This document shows positions 34,716 to 46,326 of a stretch of 64,000 nucleotides of DNA, one piece after another. The notes under the pieces are model-generated. The model worked only from the letters and a program-made list of their open reading frames with translations, did not search any database and was not told where the DNA came from. The position numbers and the translations under genes are program-made. How positions within the stretch are numbered: position 1 is the first letter of the stretch; every line of letters begins with the position of its first letter. The stretch comes from Rutidosis leptorrhynchoides (lineage: Eukaryota > Streptophyta > Magnoliopsida > Asterales > Asteraceae). The stretch lies in contig NC_092341.1 in the NCBI RefSeq assembly GCF_046630445.1, positions 2,580,001 to 2,644,000 of the forward strand, given 5' to 3'.

Positions 34716-37484
34716 TGTAACGACCCGACTTTTTCGACTAGCTTTTATGCTTTGTATTTTTGCGAAACTGCGTATTTGTGCGTACTGTGTTACTTTATTA
34801 CTCTGGAACCTTGGCATACGTGTTTTATATTCATATATACTTTAAAACGTGCCTTGGTGTATGTAGAATGCTTAACTTGTCCACCGGATGCTTTATAACC
34901 GTTAGTGTTACTTGCCGTTACGAATAAACCGCGGACTGCGCGCACGTTTGACTTTTGTCGGAACCGGAACTTTTGGACTGCGAAATATTAATTATTATTT
35001 TATAATAATAATTACCTGGGCCGTTGGATGCTTAATTTTATTTATTTAATTGCTAAAGCCCAATAGTTAGTCTTGTTGGGCTCAAGCCCACCCTACTCTA
35101 GCTAGTGACCCAATTAATTAGCCCAAGTATTATTACTAGTGATCCATAATAATAAATAAATAATAAATAAATTAATTAATGAGTCATACTAGCATAATGG
35201 ATAAGGTTTATCTAATTGTCACATGGGATTCTAGCAAAAGGACATACTTTAGACAACCACTAACCATAAAGCAACATGGTGTCTCCCCCTCCCCTCCTCA
35301 AAATTTCGGCCACTATGGCCTCCATGTCATCAATCCAAGTCAAATTATGCCTATAAATACTAGCATAATCCCATTCATTTAACACTTACTCTCATTTGAA
35401 TTTCACACACACTTGTTCTTTCTTTCTTTCCTTACTTGTAAGTTTTCTTTTTCTTCCTCTTTTCTTCATCAATTTCGTGTACATCATCATCATTCTTATG
35501 GAGATCAAAGTTCCTTTTAGCTTTGATCTTACTTATATCTTGTTGATTCAAGCATGAATCTTTCAAGAACATGGAAGATTCAAGCTTTCTAGCTTGAATC
35601 TTTCAAGAACATGGAAGATTCAAGCTTTCATATCTTTTTGTTAGATCTAAGTTCTTTTTACTTTGATCATGTTGTTTTGTGAAAAAGATTCAAACTTTTG
35701 TTTGTAATATTCATGTATCTTCAAGATCCAAGCTTTATGCTTCAAGATCTTCAAGAACACTTAAAGGTTCAAGCTTTCTAGCTTTGCAACCTTGAAACTT
35801 GTGTGAAATGGATCCAATCTCTCTAGCTTAGGGTTTCATCACCTCTTTTGACTTGGATTGTGCTTATACTTGTTAAAATGATGTAAAGTTTGTAGCTTTA
35901 GTTGTTATTGTGAATTGAAATTGTGTTAAGACTAAGGATATGATGTAACCTTGGTTCATCATCCATCTAAGACTCACGAATGAGTTGTGTTCTTACTTGG
36001 TCTTAACATATTGTGTATTGATGGTGAATCTTGGTCAAAAGTGATGCTAAAGCATCAACGAGTTGTACACTTGAAGCTACAAGCATCAAGGATGAGAACC
36101 GTGATGAGCATCAAGCACCAAGAACCCCACCGGAGCACTTGTCCACTGATTTTCGTATCTGATCAGACCACCTGGGCTACTGGAAAGTTGATTTTCAGTT
36201 AGTTCGGTTCGATTAGATGATTTTTCGTTTAGGCCTCGTCTTAATCCGAGTTACGGTTTAGGATTTATGGCCCTCCGAGAGTCACTACACCCTATTAACG
36301 TTGTGCTGAAATTTCTGACCTACTCTCACTTAAACCGTCGCCACGGTCAAACGAAGACGAGTTAGGTTCTGGAAATTGGTCAGTGGTTAGGGGACTCATA
36401 TACGGAGCCATAGCCACTGACTATGCGTCATTTCGATTTACGTAGAGGTCATAGCAGCTGACCGAAGTCAGCCTATTGTTTCGATCTCTATTCTTGTCAA
36501 ACTTACTTAGCTTTTATGATGATGAATGATGATGATTATGACACTTAAACTTATTTTATGCACTATTAGAATTTATTAAGACAACCTACTGACCTAGTAA
36601 CCTTTGATTTAGGTTGACGACCTTTCGGACAGACTTACTACTTGCGTACTTTCATTACCGACTTTACCGCTTTTATCACTGTGAGTTATAACATCCCTTT
36701 TTACTTTAACTATTTTGGGACTGAGAATACATGAGCTTTTTACGTTTTACATGTTAGGCACGAGTACTTAAACTTTATATGTGTGTGGGTTATACAACGG
36801 CATAAACATTCCCCTTAGCACGGTAACGTTTAGTCATTGGTTTTTGAACCGGTGAACGCGAATCTTAGATATGGATCCATAGGGTTTGACATCCCCACTC
36901 GGGCTAGTCGCGCTAGCATTTAATGGGTGTTTAATACTTCGTGAACATACGCACTCGCCAAGTGTACTTTCAGGGGGTTATAAACGTTAAGTCTAGTTAC
37001 CGGGTGCCCACGGTTATACATATACTTTATCATACTGATTTGAATTACTGATTTGAAATGCTTGTTTGAAGCACTGAAATCTCGTAGCCTATATTACATT
37101 ACTGATTACAAACAAACTATAGCTCACCAACATTCGTGTTGACTTTTAAGCGTGTATTTCTTAGGTGCTTAGACGTTGTTGCTTCCGTTGTTAGACTTGC
37201 TGTCTTGGTGTTACAAACTTGCTGTGTTAGACTTCCGCTGCATTACTTAGAGATGTCTCAAGCATGGAACTTTTACTTTGCATTCGCAACTTATGTTATT
37301 TTCAAAACAATAGCTTTGTAATGACCTTAGTATCATGTACTCCTGTTAATGTTCCTATTAATCTTTTGTAAAACGCTATCTTTTCATGAATGCAAATCGG
37401 TTTTCCAACAGCATATAGTGTTTGACCATGTAATGATCCTGTTGTTGATGATCCGTACACGATGGTTTTGTACGGGGCGTCACA
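34716..37484 (+). repeat. 3' LTR of element 3
   Basis: A 2769-base LTR from TGTAACGACCCG to GTCACA. TATAAATA at 35352-35359 is a good TATA box, followed by a pyrimidine-rich leader. Short direct repeats of CTTGAATCTTTCAAGAACATGGAAGATTC type occur at 35550-35630. The next bases, TTCTT (37485-37489), should be the target-site copy. No gene. Confidence 0.9.
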
Positions 37485-38063
37485 TTCTTGACGAATCGTG
37501 GGTTTTAGATTCGGGTGCCTCGTACCATGCTACCCAGTTCATGAGCGAGATGGTGAACTTTAAGGGCTATTCCGTTAGGGTTCGAGTTGCGAATGGGAGT
37601 ACTCTAGATGTTGCGGGTATTAGCGATCTCGTGTTTAGACACTTTGATTATACTTGAATCTCGAGGAACGTGAGGTTCATCCCCAAGCTCACGAGAAGGT
37701 TGATCTCGGCTGAGCAATTGGATGATGATAGGCGTCGTGTTCTATTTGGGGATTAAAGCTGGATATTGTTTAAAGTAGGTTATGTAATTGCTCGCGGGGT
37801 ATAAGACGGGAACCATGTATATGGTTGATGTTCCTTATGAGGAATGGCTAGGTGGTTTTGTAGGTGCTAAAAATCCTAGTGGGCTAATGCTTTTCGAGGT
37901 TGTTGAGGGGTCTTGTTTGAGTGGCAGCTTAAAGGAAGTCGAAACTAGTGGAGATTGGGGTCGAATTGGGTACACTGAGTCTTCGTTACTTTGGGTAGAT
38001 CTTCCCCAATGGAAACTGTGTTATGATCGACCGAGGAAGATGAACAAGAGATTTTTTTAAAAG
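37485..38063 (+). pseudogene. Ty1/copia protease and GAG-pre-integrase remnant
   Basis: Frame 37485-37657 reads ESWVLDSGASYHATQFMSEM and VRVANGSTLDVAGI, the copia protease active-site region. After a stop, similarity continues as NVRFIPKLTRRLISAEQLDD and then, in another frame, IARGYKTGTMYMVDVP, typical of the GAG-pre-integrase segment. The 90-codon frame to 38060 holds the decayed continuation. At least one stop and a frameshift are present. It is the outermost layer of the left nest; its 5' half is before the window. Confidence 0.8.
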
Positions 38064-39010
38064 GTCACGGTAAATGATACATCCGTACAATGTGTGTTGG
38101 CTCGAGGTGAAAAATCGGGTTGGATGAAATTCGTGCGCACGTATGTGGTCGGTGTTCCAATGGTAAAAGCAAGGCGGTAAGGTGGATGATTAAGTGTACA
38201 TTGTGTTCTCGTGCAAGGTTTTAATCGGTAATGTCCACGTGTACGTTCTACCAGTGGGTATATTCTTTGTTGAAAAGATAAATCTGGTGGATGATATTGT
38301 GTAAAGATGTATCTCTTAGGCGATGAGGTTGATAGAGTCGGGTCGGGCTCAAACGAGCCATTGACTCCTAAACTAAGGAGATATGTGCTGTATCCAAAGG
38401 GATTCTTAGTCCCAAGCTAGTAACATAAAGATCGAATTATAGCTCAGTGGTATATTTTGGTGTCGAAAGACTTCACTTGCTCGTAGTTTAACGAGTGTAG
38501 TGCGGCGTGCGGCGTGATTCGGATGTTTAATCCGATGTATCAAAAGAAGGTGTAATTAGCGGGTCGGTTTGTTGTCGTGGGATGAAAACAGGTTGAAGAT
38601 GGGTGTCGTTTGAGTTTAACCGAGAAAAATGAAGACTATTGCTGAGGAGTATTTACGTGACCACGAAAATTGGATGCGACCGCGAGATTTCAACAGGTCG
38701 AACAAGTTGCTGGAAACATGTGGCTCGTGACCACGAGATCCACATTTCGATCGCAAGGTTTTGTCGACTGAATTGGATTTGGGCTAGCAGTTCATGCTTG
38801 CTTCGAATTCGTCGTTTTGCATTATAAATATCCTCATATGTAAGTGTAACGTATACCCACAAAAATTAATAAGAATACTCTTTGGTTTGGCCGTTGATTA
38901 AAGTAATCGAGTTTGATTACATATAACAACGTTATATTCTCGTGTATTTTTTTTATTATTATTTTTTTTTTTTTTTACAATTTTGCTAGTAATTTCGTAT
39001 TCATCACATA
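38064..39010 (+). other. Decayed copia 3' region, possible LTR
   Basis: Only weak coding traces (for example LARGEKSGWMKFVR near 38098). TATAAATA at 38823-38830 followed by a U5-like AT-rich stretch suggests an LTR between about 38640 and 38940, but no second copy or clear boundary can be seen. A T-rich run spans 38947-38977. I assign nothing firm here. Confidence 0.3.
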
Positions 39011-39031
39011 TATGCGTTTGTTGTCTTAGGG

Positions 39032-39123
39032 TTTGATAACCCGGGAGTTATCAAATCTTGTTAGGACTCGCTAATCGTTCCTAACAAATTCATCAAACAC
39101 CAACGTCGATTTGCTGACGTTGG
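39032..39123. repeat. Cluster of three perfect inverted repeats
   Basis: TTTGATAAC/GTTATCAAA (39032-39040, 39047-39055), TTGTTAGGA/TCCTAACAA (39058-39066, 39079-39087) and CCAACGTC/GACGTTGG (39100-39107, 39116-39123). Stems are 8-9 bases with no mismatch, spaced 2-12 bases apart. Origin unknown. Confidence 0.6.
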
Positions 39124-39454
39124 CTCAAGGACGCTGGTGCGGTGTCGTTTGCCATCCCATCCTCGACGTCGATTTATGAAAACGGTGAAAAAATCTATCG
39201 GCATCCAGTGCTCTAATAGAGTTTAAGCTTATTTAAGCGAAATCAGTTTATAACTTGTAAAGTTACAGGAATTTGTGGTTTCAGTGTTGATTTTTGTTTG
39301 AAAAGCAGAACGAATTTATCAAATACGGAGTATCTATATAGAATATGTACATCACGATGACAAGTCCAGTTGAGGCACCACAATATGAGCTACAAACTTA
39401 CGTTCAAAAGAAGAAGAAAAATGAGCTACAAACTATATGAACTGCAAACTGCCA

Positions 39455-39730
39455 AGTAGGTGTTGCGTGAATGATATGGAAGTCTTGTCATGAGAAGGGT
39501 CTACATTCGTGAAATAATCGGCACGGGTTCGAATCCCAGAGGGTATGTTTTCTATAGGATTCTGTTGTGGTGACAAGATGCATGCCGTAAGTCAGTAGGT
39601 TTAATTCAAAGCACACCCGATACGCATTGCGCGATGATGTGTGAGGAGTTTCCTCATAACACGTGTGAGTGACATATGATCGCGAATGTGGCTATATCCC
39701 GAACGCCAATAGTGACAGTTAAAAAAAAAT
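39455..39730 (+). mobile_element. Possible tRNA-derived SINE
   Basis: GGGTTCGAATCCC (39525-39537) is a perfect pol III B-box/T-arm sequence. It lies about 70 bases into a segment that ends in an A run (39721-39729). That layout fits a plant SINE with a tRNA-like head and A tail. I could not settle box A or target duplications, and a complete tRNA cloverleaf is not present. Confidence 0.4.
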
Positions 39731-40638
39731 ACATGATCCGCAAACTATGGAGTAACAGAAGATTATTAGCAGAGTGTATACTAGCTACCTTCGAACAGCA
39801 TCAATCGATATAAATATGAAAAGCAAGTTAACCGACACCATATCGATGATCTGAAGGCGAGGCATATCAAGTGTTGGTAGTCCATCAATGGATGCGTTTA
39901 CGAACTTATTAAGTGCATCACGAGAGAGAAACATACACCCAGATATATGTGTTTAATTGACCTGATGCAATGAAACTCCTATTCTTCTCCCCCAAACCTG
40001 CTTTCTTATTCATGCATTATCATCAATCAAAAGCATACTAGGAATGTAAAAATATCGAAATAACAAATCAATCGTAAACGCATTCTATAATCTCCCTAAA
40101 GTATGCGTTGTTTCAGCAGTCAAAATCCTGCTTACTCTATTTTAATTTACAGTTGCTTAAAATTTAGCATAAAATATTTGAATTTTTAAAATTTATGGTT
40201 AGAGTTTGACCTGGTATGATGAATATGATTGGATGAGATATGTATGTATAATAATAATTTGCATTCGTATTCGTATGCGTGTATGTGAGATGTAATTATC
40301 ACTGCATCAAACCCTGACAAGCGGCGCCTATTATTAGACAAAGTAATAATAATAATTAGAATTAGAATAAGAATTATTATTAATAAAAGAATTAATATTA
40401 TCGTTTGATGTTGGTTTTATTTATTTTGATTTGTTTTGATTTGATTAAAACGGTGTATGGAAAATTGATGTGTAGAAAGAGAGAGGTTTTTTTATAGTCT
40501 TCATAGAAACATGTAGAGATTCTTTAATTCAACTCATTTTTCTTTTCTTTTAGTTATATTTAATTTCTTTCTCCTTTTTCTATTAATTCCAAATTTTAAT
40601 TTTAATTTTAAGTTTTGGTGGGTGAGAGGGTTGATTTT
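39731..40638. other. Intergenic region upstream of the ARID4-like gene
   Basis: AT-rich with AAT-rich runs (40338-40400). No gene is seen. The promoter of the downstream gene should lie in 40250-40650; TTTTTTTATAG at 40488-40498 is only a weak TATA candidate. Confidence 0.4.
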
Positions 40639-40914
40639 TTTAAGGGCTAGGGTTTCCATTCTTTCTTTTTTTACTTTACTCATTCATCTGCCCCTTTTCG
40701 CGATTTGGAGTTCATCTTCATCTATTAGGGTTCGATTCCTCGATCTTTTTTCAAATCCCCTTCTGGGTTTTTCGATTCCTTCTAATTCCTCATCAGGGTC
40801 GGCTAGTTTTATATAAATTTCTCATTTTTTCTCCTTATTTCGTTGATTTACTGTTAGTTTCATTAGGAGGATTTTGATTTTGAGTTTTGGTGTTAAAGGG
40901 TTCATGAACAGAAG
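40639..40914 (+). other. Probable 5' UTR of the ARID4-like gene
   Basis: A pyrimidine-rich leader with AGGGTTTC and AGGGTTCG, common in plant 5' UTRs. A second ATG at 40904 starts an out-of-frame reading of 50 codons that overlaps the main start by 11 bases and ends within exon 1. A 5' UTR intron cannot be excluded. Confidence 0.45.
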
Positions 40915-43900
40915 ATGTTTCATGCTCAAGGAACTGCAAAACACACCTGTTGCATGCTTGCAGTTTTATGTGCAAAAAATACAAATAATAAAGATGAATT
41001 TGATGTTCAAGGCAGATTCCCTTTTCCTGAGATCGCATCTTCTGGACGTTTAGAGGTATAGACATATTTGTGCTCTAATTCGTAGCTCCTGATGCTCCTT
41101 CACTTCTTTATTAAGCTAATTTACTTGATGTTTCTTTTGTTAAACTTGTGTTAATGCAGGTTCAAACTTTAATTAGTCCTACCAGGGACGAAATTCATAA
41201 GGTTGTGGATTCAGTACAGCCAAACATTGTATATTTTCAGGGAGAAAGGCTTCCAAATGATGAAGTTGGATCTCTTGTATGGGAAGATATACCAGGCCTA
41301 TTTGGTTCTACTCTGCCCACAACTGTATGTCACTTGAAACCGTTAACTTATTTGTTACTGAATGTGGATAATTGCAAAAGACAAGGATGTTATGTTTGTA
41401 TATTTAGCATGTCATTCTGATATTATATAATGATCTTTATTTATGTACATTATATCAGTTATCCTTTCTATTACTTAGTAACTTGCATGAAATATCAAGT
41501 CTATGATCTGTAGTTATGTTCGCTTAGTGATGATACATTGTAGTATTGACTCAGGGTCAGCTAGGTGTATGCTTAATTAGTGTTGTACACATACATTACT
41601 GTGTACACTGTTGTACCGAATTAAGGAGCTAGGACCTTATCAACAATAATACGCGAACATGATTTAAATTATATTAAGTTATGATAAGTATGGAGTAGAG
41701 ACATAATGGTGAGGTCAGAATGAGAATGAAATGATATAGTGGTTGGACCTGTCTCTAATACATAACTCAATCATAAAGTATTTTTAGTCACTGGACAAAT
41801 ATATTACAATAAGTATTGCAAGCCTAGACGTATAATAGGTTCAATAGTTTAAATGAAGGTGAGGCTGGAACTAGATCTGTATACGCCCTAGTAAAATGTG
41901 TAATCGTACATTCAGTTTTGATTTTGAGGTTATTCACTAAATGCTGTAAACAGTTGCAATAATTCTTGATAGTAGATACAGACGTAATATTGTTTCTTAT
42001 CTGTTTGATCTCATTCTCTTTCAAACGTCTATTTAGGTATATTTGGAATATCCAAACGGTGAAGAAGTAGCAGGAGCACTGCATTTGAAGGTAAGGGAGA
42101 GAAAACTTCGTATAAATGAATAATATCCCCGTCTTGAAGTCTTCTATTCTATAATTTTTTAAAAGGTAGCCTAAAAATTGATGATGTTTATGTTCTCATC
42201 CCTACAGGGGATTCCTTATGTGATATATTGGAAGAACACGTTTTCGTGTTACGCAGCTAGCCATTTCCGTCATGCACTATTATCTGTCGTACAGAGGTAC
42301 ATTATGAACTTAATAATGCTGTTATCCAATCTCTCTATTATGATCGAACTCTTTAAATTAAATTAAACTTTTCAGATTTCTATTAGTCAGTCGATACTAA
42401 AGGATATATCCGTTTCTCCTGCTCTTTTTTGAATTGCAGTTCGTCTAGCCATACTTGGGATGCATTCCGCCTTGCACATTCATCCTTCAGGTTGCACTGT
42501 GTACGCACCAAATTTGTATTCCCTGATGATAATTGTGAGAATGATATTAGCAAGTTGGGTCCTTGCCTACTCGGGCATCCTCCCAAGATTGATGTTCCTC
42601 AACCCGAGGCAGGTGGTGAAGATGGCGAAGAAAAATATCCTGAGGATCTTCCTGCAATCAAGATATACGATGATGATGTAAATGTCAGGTTTCTTGTTTG
42701 TGGATCTGCATCCACGTTGGTATGTTTGAAGTTTCAATTGAGCTTTGATGTTTCAGTCGAAAACTAACACAATCTTTACTGCTGCAAATGCTATTTATTT
42801 CTCATGAATCACTTATTTTCAGGATTCTTCCTTATTAGATCCGTTGGAAGATGGACTGAATGCTCTCTTGAGTATAGAAGTAAGTTTGTTGGATACTGTA
42901 TTTTATGAAACAAGATAGTGTAAATATTATCGTTACATGTTAACCCACAAGATAATGTCTTATCAAATATTTTTTTTTTTTCTTGTTATTTTTTAATAAT
43001 ATTATGGATGGATATTATCAGTTCTCTCATCTGTGTATGTCTATTTTATTTTGTATCAATGGTTGTAACATGTGTCCTTTTCTTTGCTTTTCAGATGCGT
43101 GGGAGTAAACTTCACAATCGAGTTAGGTGTGTATTGACTAGCTTGTTCTCATTTGTAGCCTCGTGATATTTAATTTATTTGTATATGAATATGAATTCCT
43201 AAGAGCTGTTATAGTTTTCTAAGCTTTACTACTACAAAAGTGTCCTCTGATATGTTATATATTTCATAGAGTTAATTTAGGTTTTTGAAGTTGCTTTTAG
43301 GAATGCAGACTATGAATTTGTAATATGATCTAATTTATTTACACGATAATAAAATGTGATGCAGTGCTGTTCCACCACCTCTTCAGGCAGGGGCATTTTC
43401 TCGAGGTGTAGTAACGATGCGATGTGATATCTCGACTTCTAGCTCCGCTTACATTTCACTTCTCGTATCAGGAAGTGCACAAACATGCTTTGATGATCAG
43501 GTCCCCTCATATACAATCACTCCATGTTTCGCTATGTTTTTTTCTGATTTTTCAATATAGATTTGATTAGTAGTTTCTTCAACTTAAGGTCTTTCGTTGT
43601 TGCTCGTTTTCAGCTTTTAGAGAATCATATAAAAAGCGAAGTGATTGACAAAACGCAATTAGTTCAAGCAGCATCTAAATCTGATGAAAACAAGCCGTTT
43701 GTGTGCGAGCCACGAAGATCTGCTGCCGTAGCATGCGGAGCATCTGTATTTGAAGTTTCCATGAAGGTCCCTTTATGGGCTTCACAGGTTCTTTTTCAAC
43801 TCATTCTTTTAAAGTCATTTCTATAACATCAATCCATAAAGGTTATAATATAATATTCTTGTTTATTTACAGGTTTTGAGACAGCTAGCGCCAGATATAT

Positions 43901-44977
43901 CATACTGTAATTTAGTTGCACTAGGTGTGGCTAGTGTTCAAGGGTTAGCCGTGTCTTCATTCGAGGAACACGATGCAAAAAGATTACTTTTCTTCTGTGG
44001 AAAACGTCACAACGATATCCATGTCAACATGTCCTATCCTCCATGGCTGAAACAGCCTCTCCCAAGTCGAAAAAGGCATATAACAAACCAAGAAAACGAG
44101 ACACCCCAGTCCGGGAATGGGTACTCGGTTGCTAGGCAGAAACTAAAAGTTGCTGCGTTAAGGCCGATTCCGCACATTCGTCACCAAAAAATGCTACCTT
44201 TTACTGGGATTTCAGAAGCTAATGGGCAGGACAATGGAGGACAAGTAAAGAACAACGTTTCATCGATGCCTGCAACCAAATACAATAGTGGAGGATCGGC
44301 TCCTGTTGCACATCGCAAATCCGTGTCGAACACGTATCAGGCCAAACAGCTAATTTCATTAAATCCTCTTCCGTTGAAGAAACATGGTTGCGATAGAAGT
44401 CCAATACACGTTTGTTCTGAGGTTAGTCGCGAAATTTTGATCGCTCAAATAGTCGTTTAAACTTAAATCTAAAAATTTGGTTAAAAATGTTGGTTTCAGG
44501 AGGAGTTTTTGAAGGATGTGATGCAATTTTTGATCCTGCGAGGGCATACTCGTCTTATTCCTCAAGGTGGCCTTACTGAGTTTCCTGATGCAATACTCAA
44601 TGCAAAGCGTTTGGATCTTTATAATTTATACAGAGAGGTGAGTTTTATAGTCAATAGACTTTTAATGATGTATGTCTTTGAACCAGTATGTTTTAACGCA
44701 GAAAATGTTTAATTTACTCTTATGTCCTTTCTTAGGTGGTATCGAGAGGTGGCTTTCATGTTGGCAATGGAATCAATTGGAAAGGGCAGGTTTTCTCAAA
44801 AATGCGCAACCACACAGTTACCAACAGGATGACTGTAAGCCTCTCTCTTTTAACGATAACAGACAGTCGTTCGACATCTTAATGTTTTTTCATTGGTCTC
44901 ACTTGTATGGTGTTAAAATGAATACCATATATGCGATTGATTTATCAACTTTGGTGTAAAAGAATGCGACTTTTCAG

Positions 44978-45008
<31 letters not shown>

Positions 45009-45052
45009 CTTCCCCCCACTTCCCCCAAAAAAGTGCTTCCCTCTTGATTAAA

Positions 45053-45094
<42 letters not shown>

Positions 45095-45727
45095 TATATA
45101 TATATATATATATATAGATTTAATCAAGAGGGAAGCACTTTTTTGGGGGAAGTGGGGGGAGTAAATTTTTTTCATTTTTTGAAAAAACTTTGTTCACGAA
45201 CATTATAGATTATATGAAAATATGAACATTTAAAAAAGACACTGTGATGAATGTCATTATTTTGGCGGGAAAACACTCGAAGAAAAAAATAAAAACATTC
45301 AATGCATTGAATGTTTTGCTGCTGAGTTTTTTTTAAGGGGTTAGAAATTAGGGTTTAGGGTTTAGAAATTAGGGTTTAGATTGAATATTTTAACATGAAC
45401 GGTTTAGAGTTTAGGGTTTTGGAAATTATGGAATAAACCCAAAACACCAAACCCTAAACCCTAAACCCTAAACTCTAAATCGGGCTAAATTTTACTTCAC
45501 AAAACATGAAAAAAAAACGTTCATATTCTTCACGAACAATATTATCTTGAATGTTATTTTTGTCGATCGTTTTTCCGCCTAAATAATAACGTGTCTCTTC
45601 TAAATGTTCATATTTTCGTGTGAACTTGATGCCGGGAAAAAAAAAATCCAAAAAAAAAAACGAAAAAAAAAAAAAAATTTGCTTCCCCCCACTCCCCCCG
45701 ATTGGTTACTTCCCCATTGATCCTGCG

Positions 45728-45809
<82 letters not shown>

Positions 45810-46326
45810 TCAATAATAGGGTGTTGGAAATACACTGAAGAGGCACTATGAAACGTATCTTTTGGAGTACGAATTGGCACATGATGATGTGGATGGAGAG
45901 TGCTGCTTGTTGTGTCACAGGTTGTTATACTTTTTAATTACTAGTATTAATTATATCTGGTTGGCATGACATTTGTGCTTTAGTGTTCTAATACAGTTTA
46001 TTTTTTTTTTGTCTTAAACCCATTAATTATTACAGTAGTGCAGCCGGTGATTGGGTGAACTGTGGGATATGTGGTGAGTGGGCTCATTTTGGTTGTGATA
46101 GAAGACAAGGTCTAGGTGCATTTAAGGCAAGTATCGAGTCATGCAGTTTTTTTTTTTTTTTAAAATGGCGGTGTTTGATTTGAGGTGCAAAATGTGACAA
46201 AATTAATTGTTTGTTTGTTTAATGCAGGATTATGCAAAAACGGATGGATTAGAGTACATATGTCCTCAATGCAGCATCTCTAACTTCAAGAAAAAAGTAC
46301 CCAAAACCAACAATGGATATTCTTGA
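40915..46326 (+). CDS. ARID4: ARID and PHD-finger protein, At3g43240 (ARID4) type
   Basis: Fifteen coding exons: 40915-41055, 41160-41324, 42037-42090, 42208-42296, 42440-42719, 42823-42879, 43095-43126, 43365-43500, 43614-43787, 43873-44421, 44500-44637, 44736-44834, 45820-45920, 46036-46126, 46228-46326. All junctions keep frame and give 734 residues, close to what I recall for the Arabidopsis homologue. The protein starts MFHAQGTAKH. Residues 1-560 are a conserved plant-specific part (e.g. FRHALLSVVQ, VACGASVFEVSMKVPLWASQ). The ARID DNA-binding domain is about 560-655 (EEFLKDVMQFLILRGH, GGLTEFPDAILNAKRLDLYN, VVSRGGF, HYETYLL). A PHD-type zinc finger is 666-717 (CCLLCH, CGICGEWAHFGC, CPQC), so a nuclear chromatin role is inferred. 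Introns are GT-AG except the one after 46126, which starts GCAAGT. The 985-base intron 44835-45819 contains a foldback element. No sign of inactivation. Confidence 0.93.
45008..45162. repeat. Long inverted repeat around a TA microsatellite, in an intron
   Basis: Arms of about 48 bases (45008-45055 and 45114-45162) are near-perfect inverse copies with TTAATCAAGAGGGAAGCAC at their core. They are separated by about 58 bases of TA and GA repeats. A further (TA)n run precedes the left arm (44982-45007). The transcript could fold into a long hairpin here. Confidence 0.85.
45114..45730. mobile_element. Foldback/MITE-like element with telomere-like repeats, in intron
   Basis: Begins TAGATTTAATCAAGAGGGAA and ends with a related inverse sequence (GCTTCCCCCCACTCCCCCC to ATCCTGCGCTA), flanked by TA runs, so a TA target is likely. 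The interior has inverted arms: TTAGGGTTTAGGGTTTAGAA-type units (45345-45380) opposite CCCTAAACCCTAAACCCTAA (45455-45475). No ORF. A diverged second copy lies at 48374-48900. Class is uncertain: MITE or other foldback. Confidence 0.65.
45730..45806. repeat. TA microsatellite in intron
   Basis: An uninterrupted TA run of roughly 75 bases ending 13 bases before the exon 13 acceptor (AG at 45818-45819). The ORFs reading IYIYIY across it are meaningless. Confidence 0.95.

Larger units (their letters stand above)
29120..37484 (+). mobile_element. Element 3: decayed Ty3/gypsy-like element
   Basis: Bounded by a 330-base piece of 5' LTR and a full 3' LTR. In between are a primer site, a leader with CTGCATG-rich repeats (29570-29690), a long degenerate region, traces of zinc knuckle, protease and integrase, and a large non-coding tail ending in a hairpin/polypurine tract. 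Reverse transcriptase and RNase H are absent. It sits in a Ty1/copia protease sequence that resumes at 37485. The two LTR pieces differ at only about four of 330 positions by eye. Confidence 0.85.

Noticed and set aside
35550..35640. Short direct repeats in the LTR of element 3 as a CRISPR-like array
   Set aside because: Only two or three imperfect copies without regular spacers, in a plant LTR leader.
39525..39537. Functional tRNA gene
   Set aside because: Only the T-arm-like box is present; no acceptor stem, D-arm or anticodon arm can be paired around it.
40622..40816. 64-codon ORF upstream of the ARID4-like gene
   Set aside because: It lies in the probable 5' UTR and has no conserved content; the following exon structure explains the locus.
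44945..45175. IYIYIY-rich ORFs near 45000, 45750 and 47550
   Set aside because: Translation of TA microsatellites.
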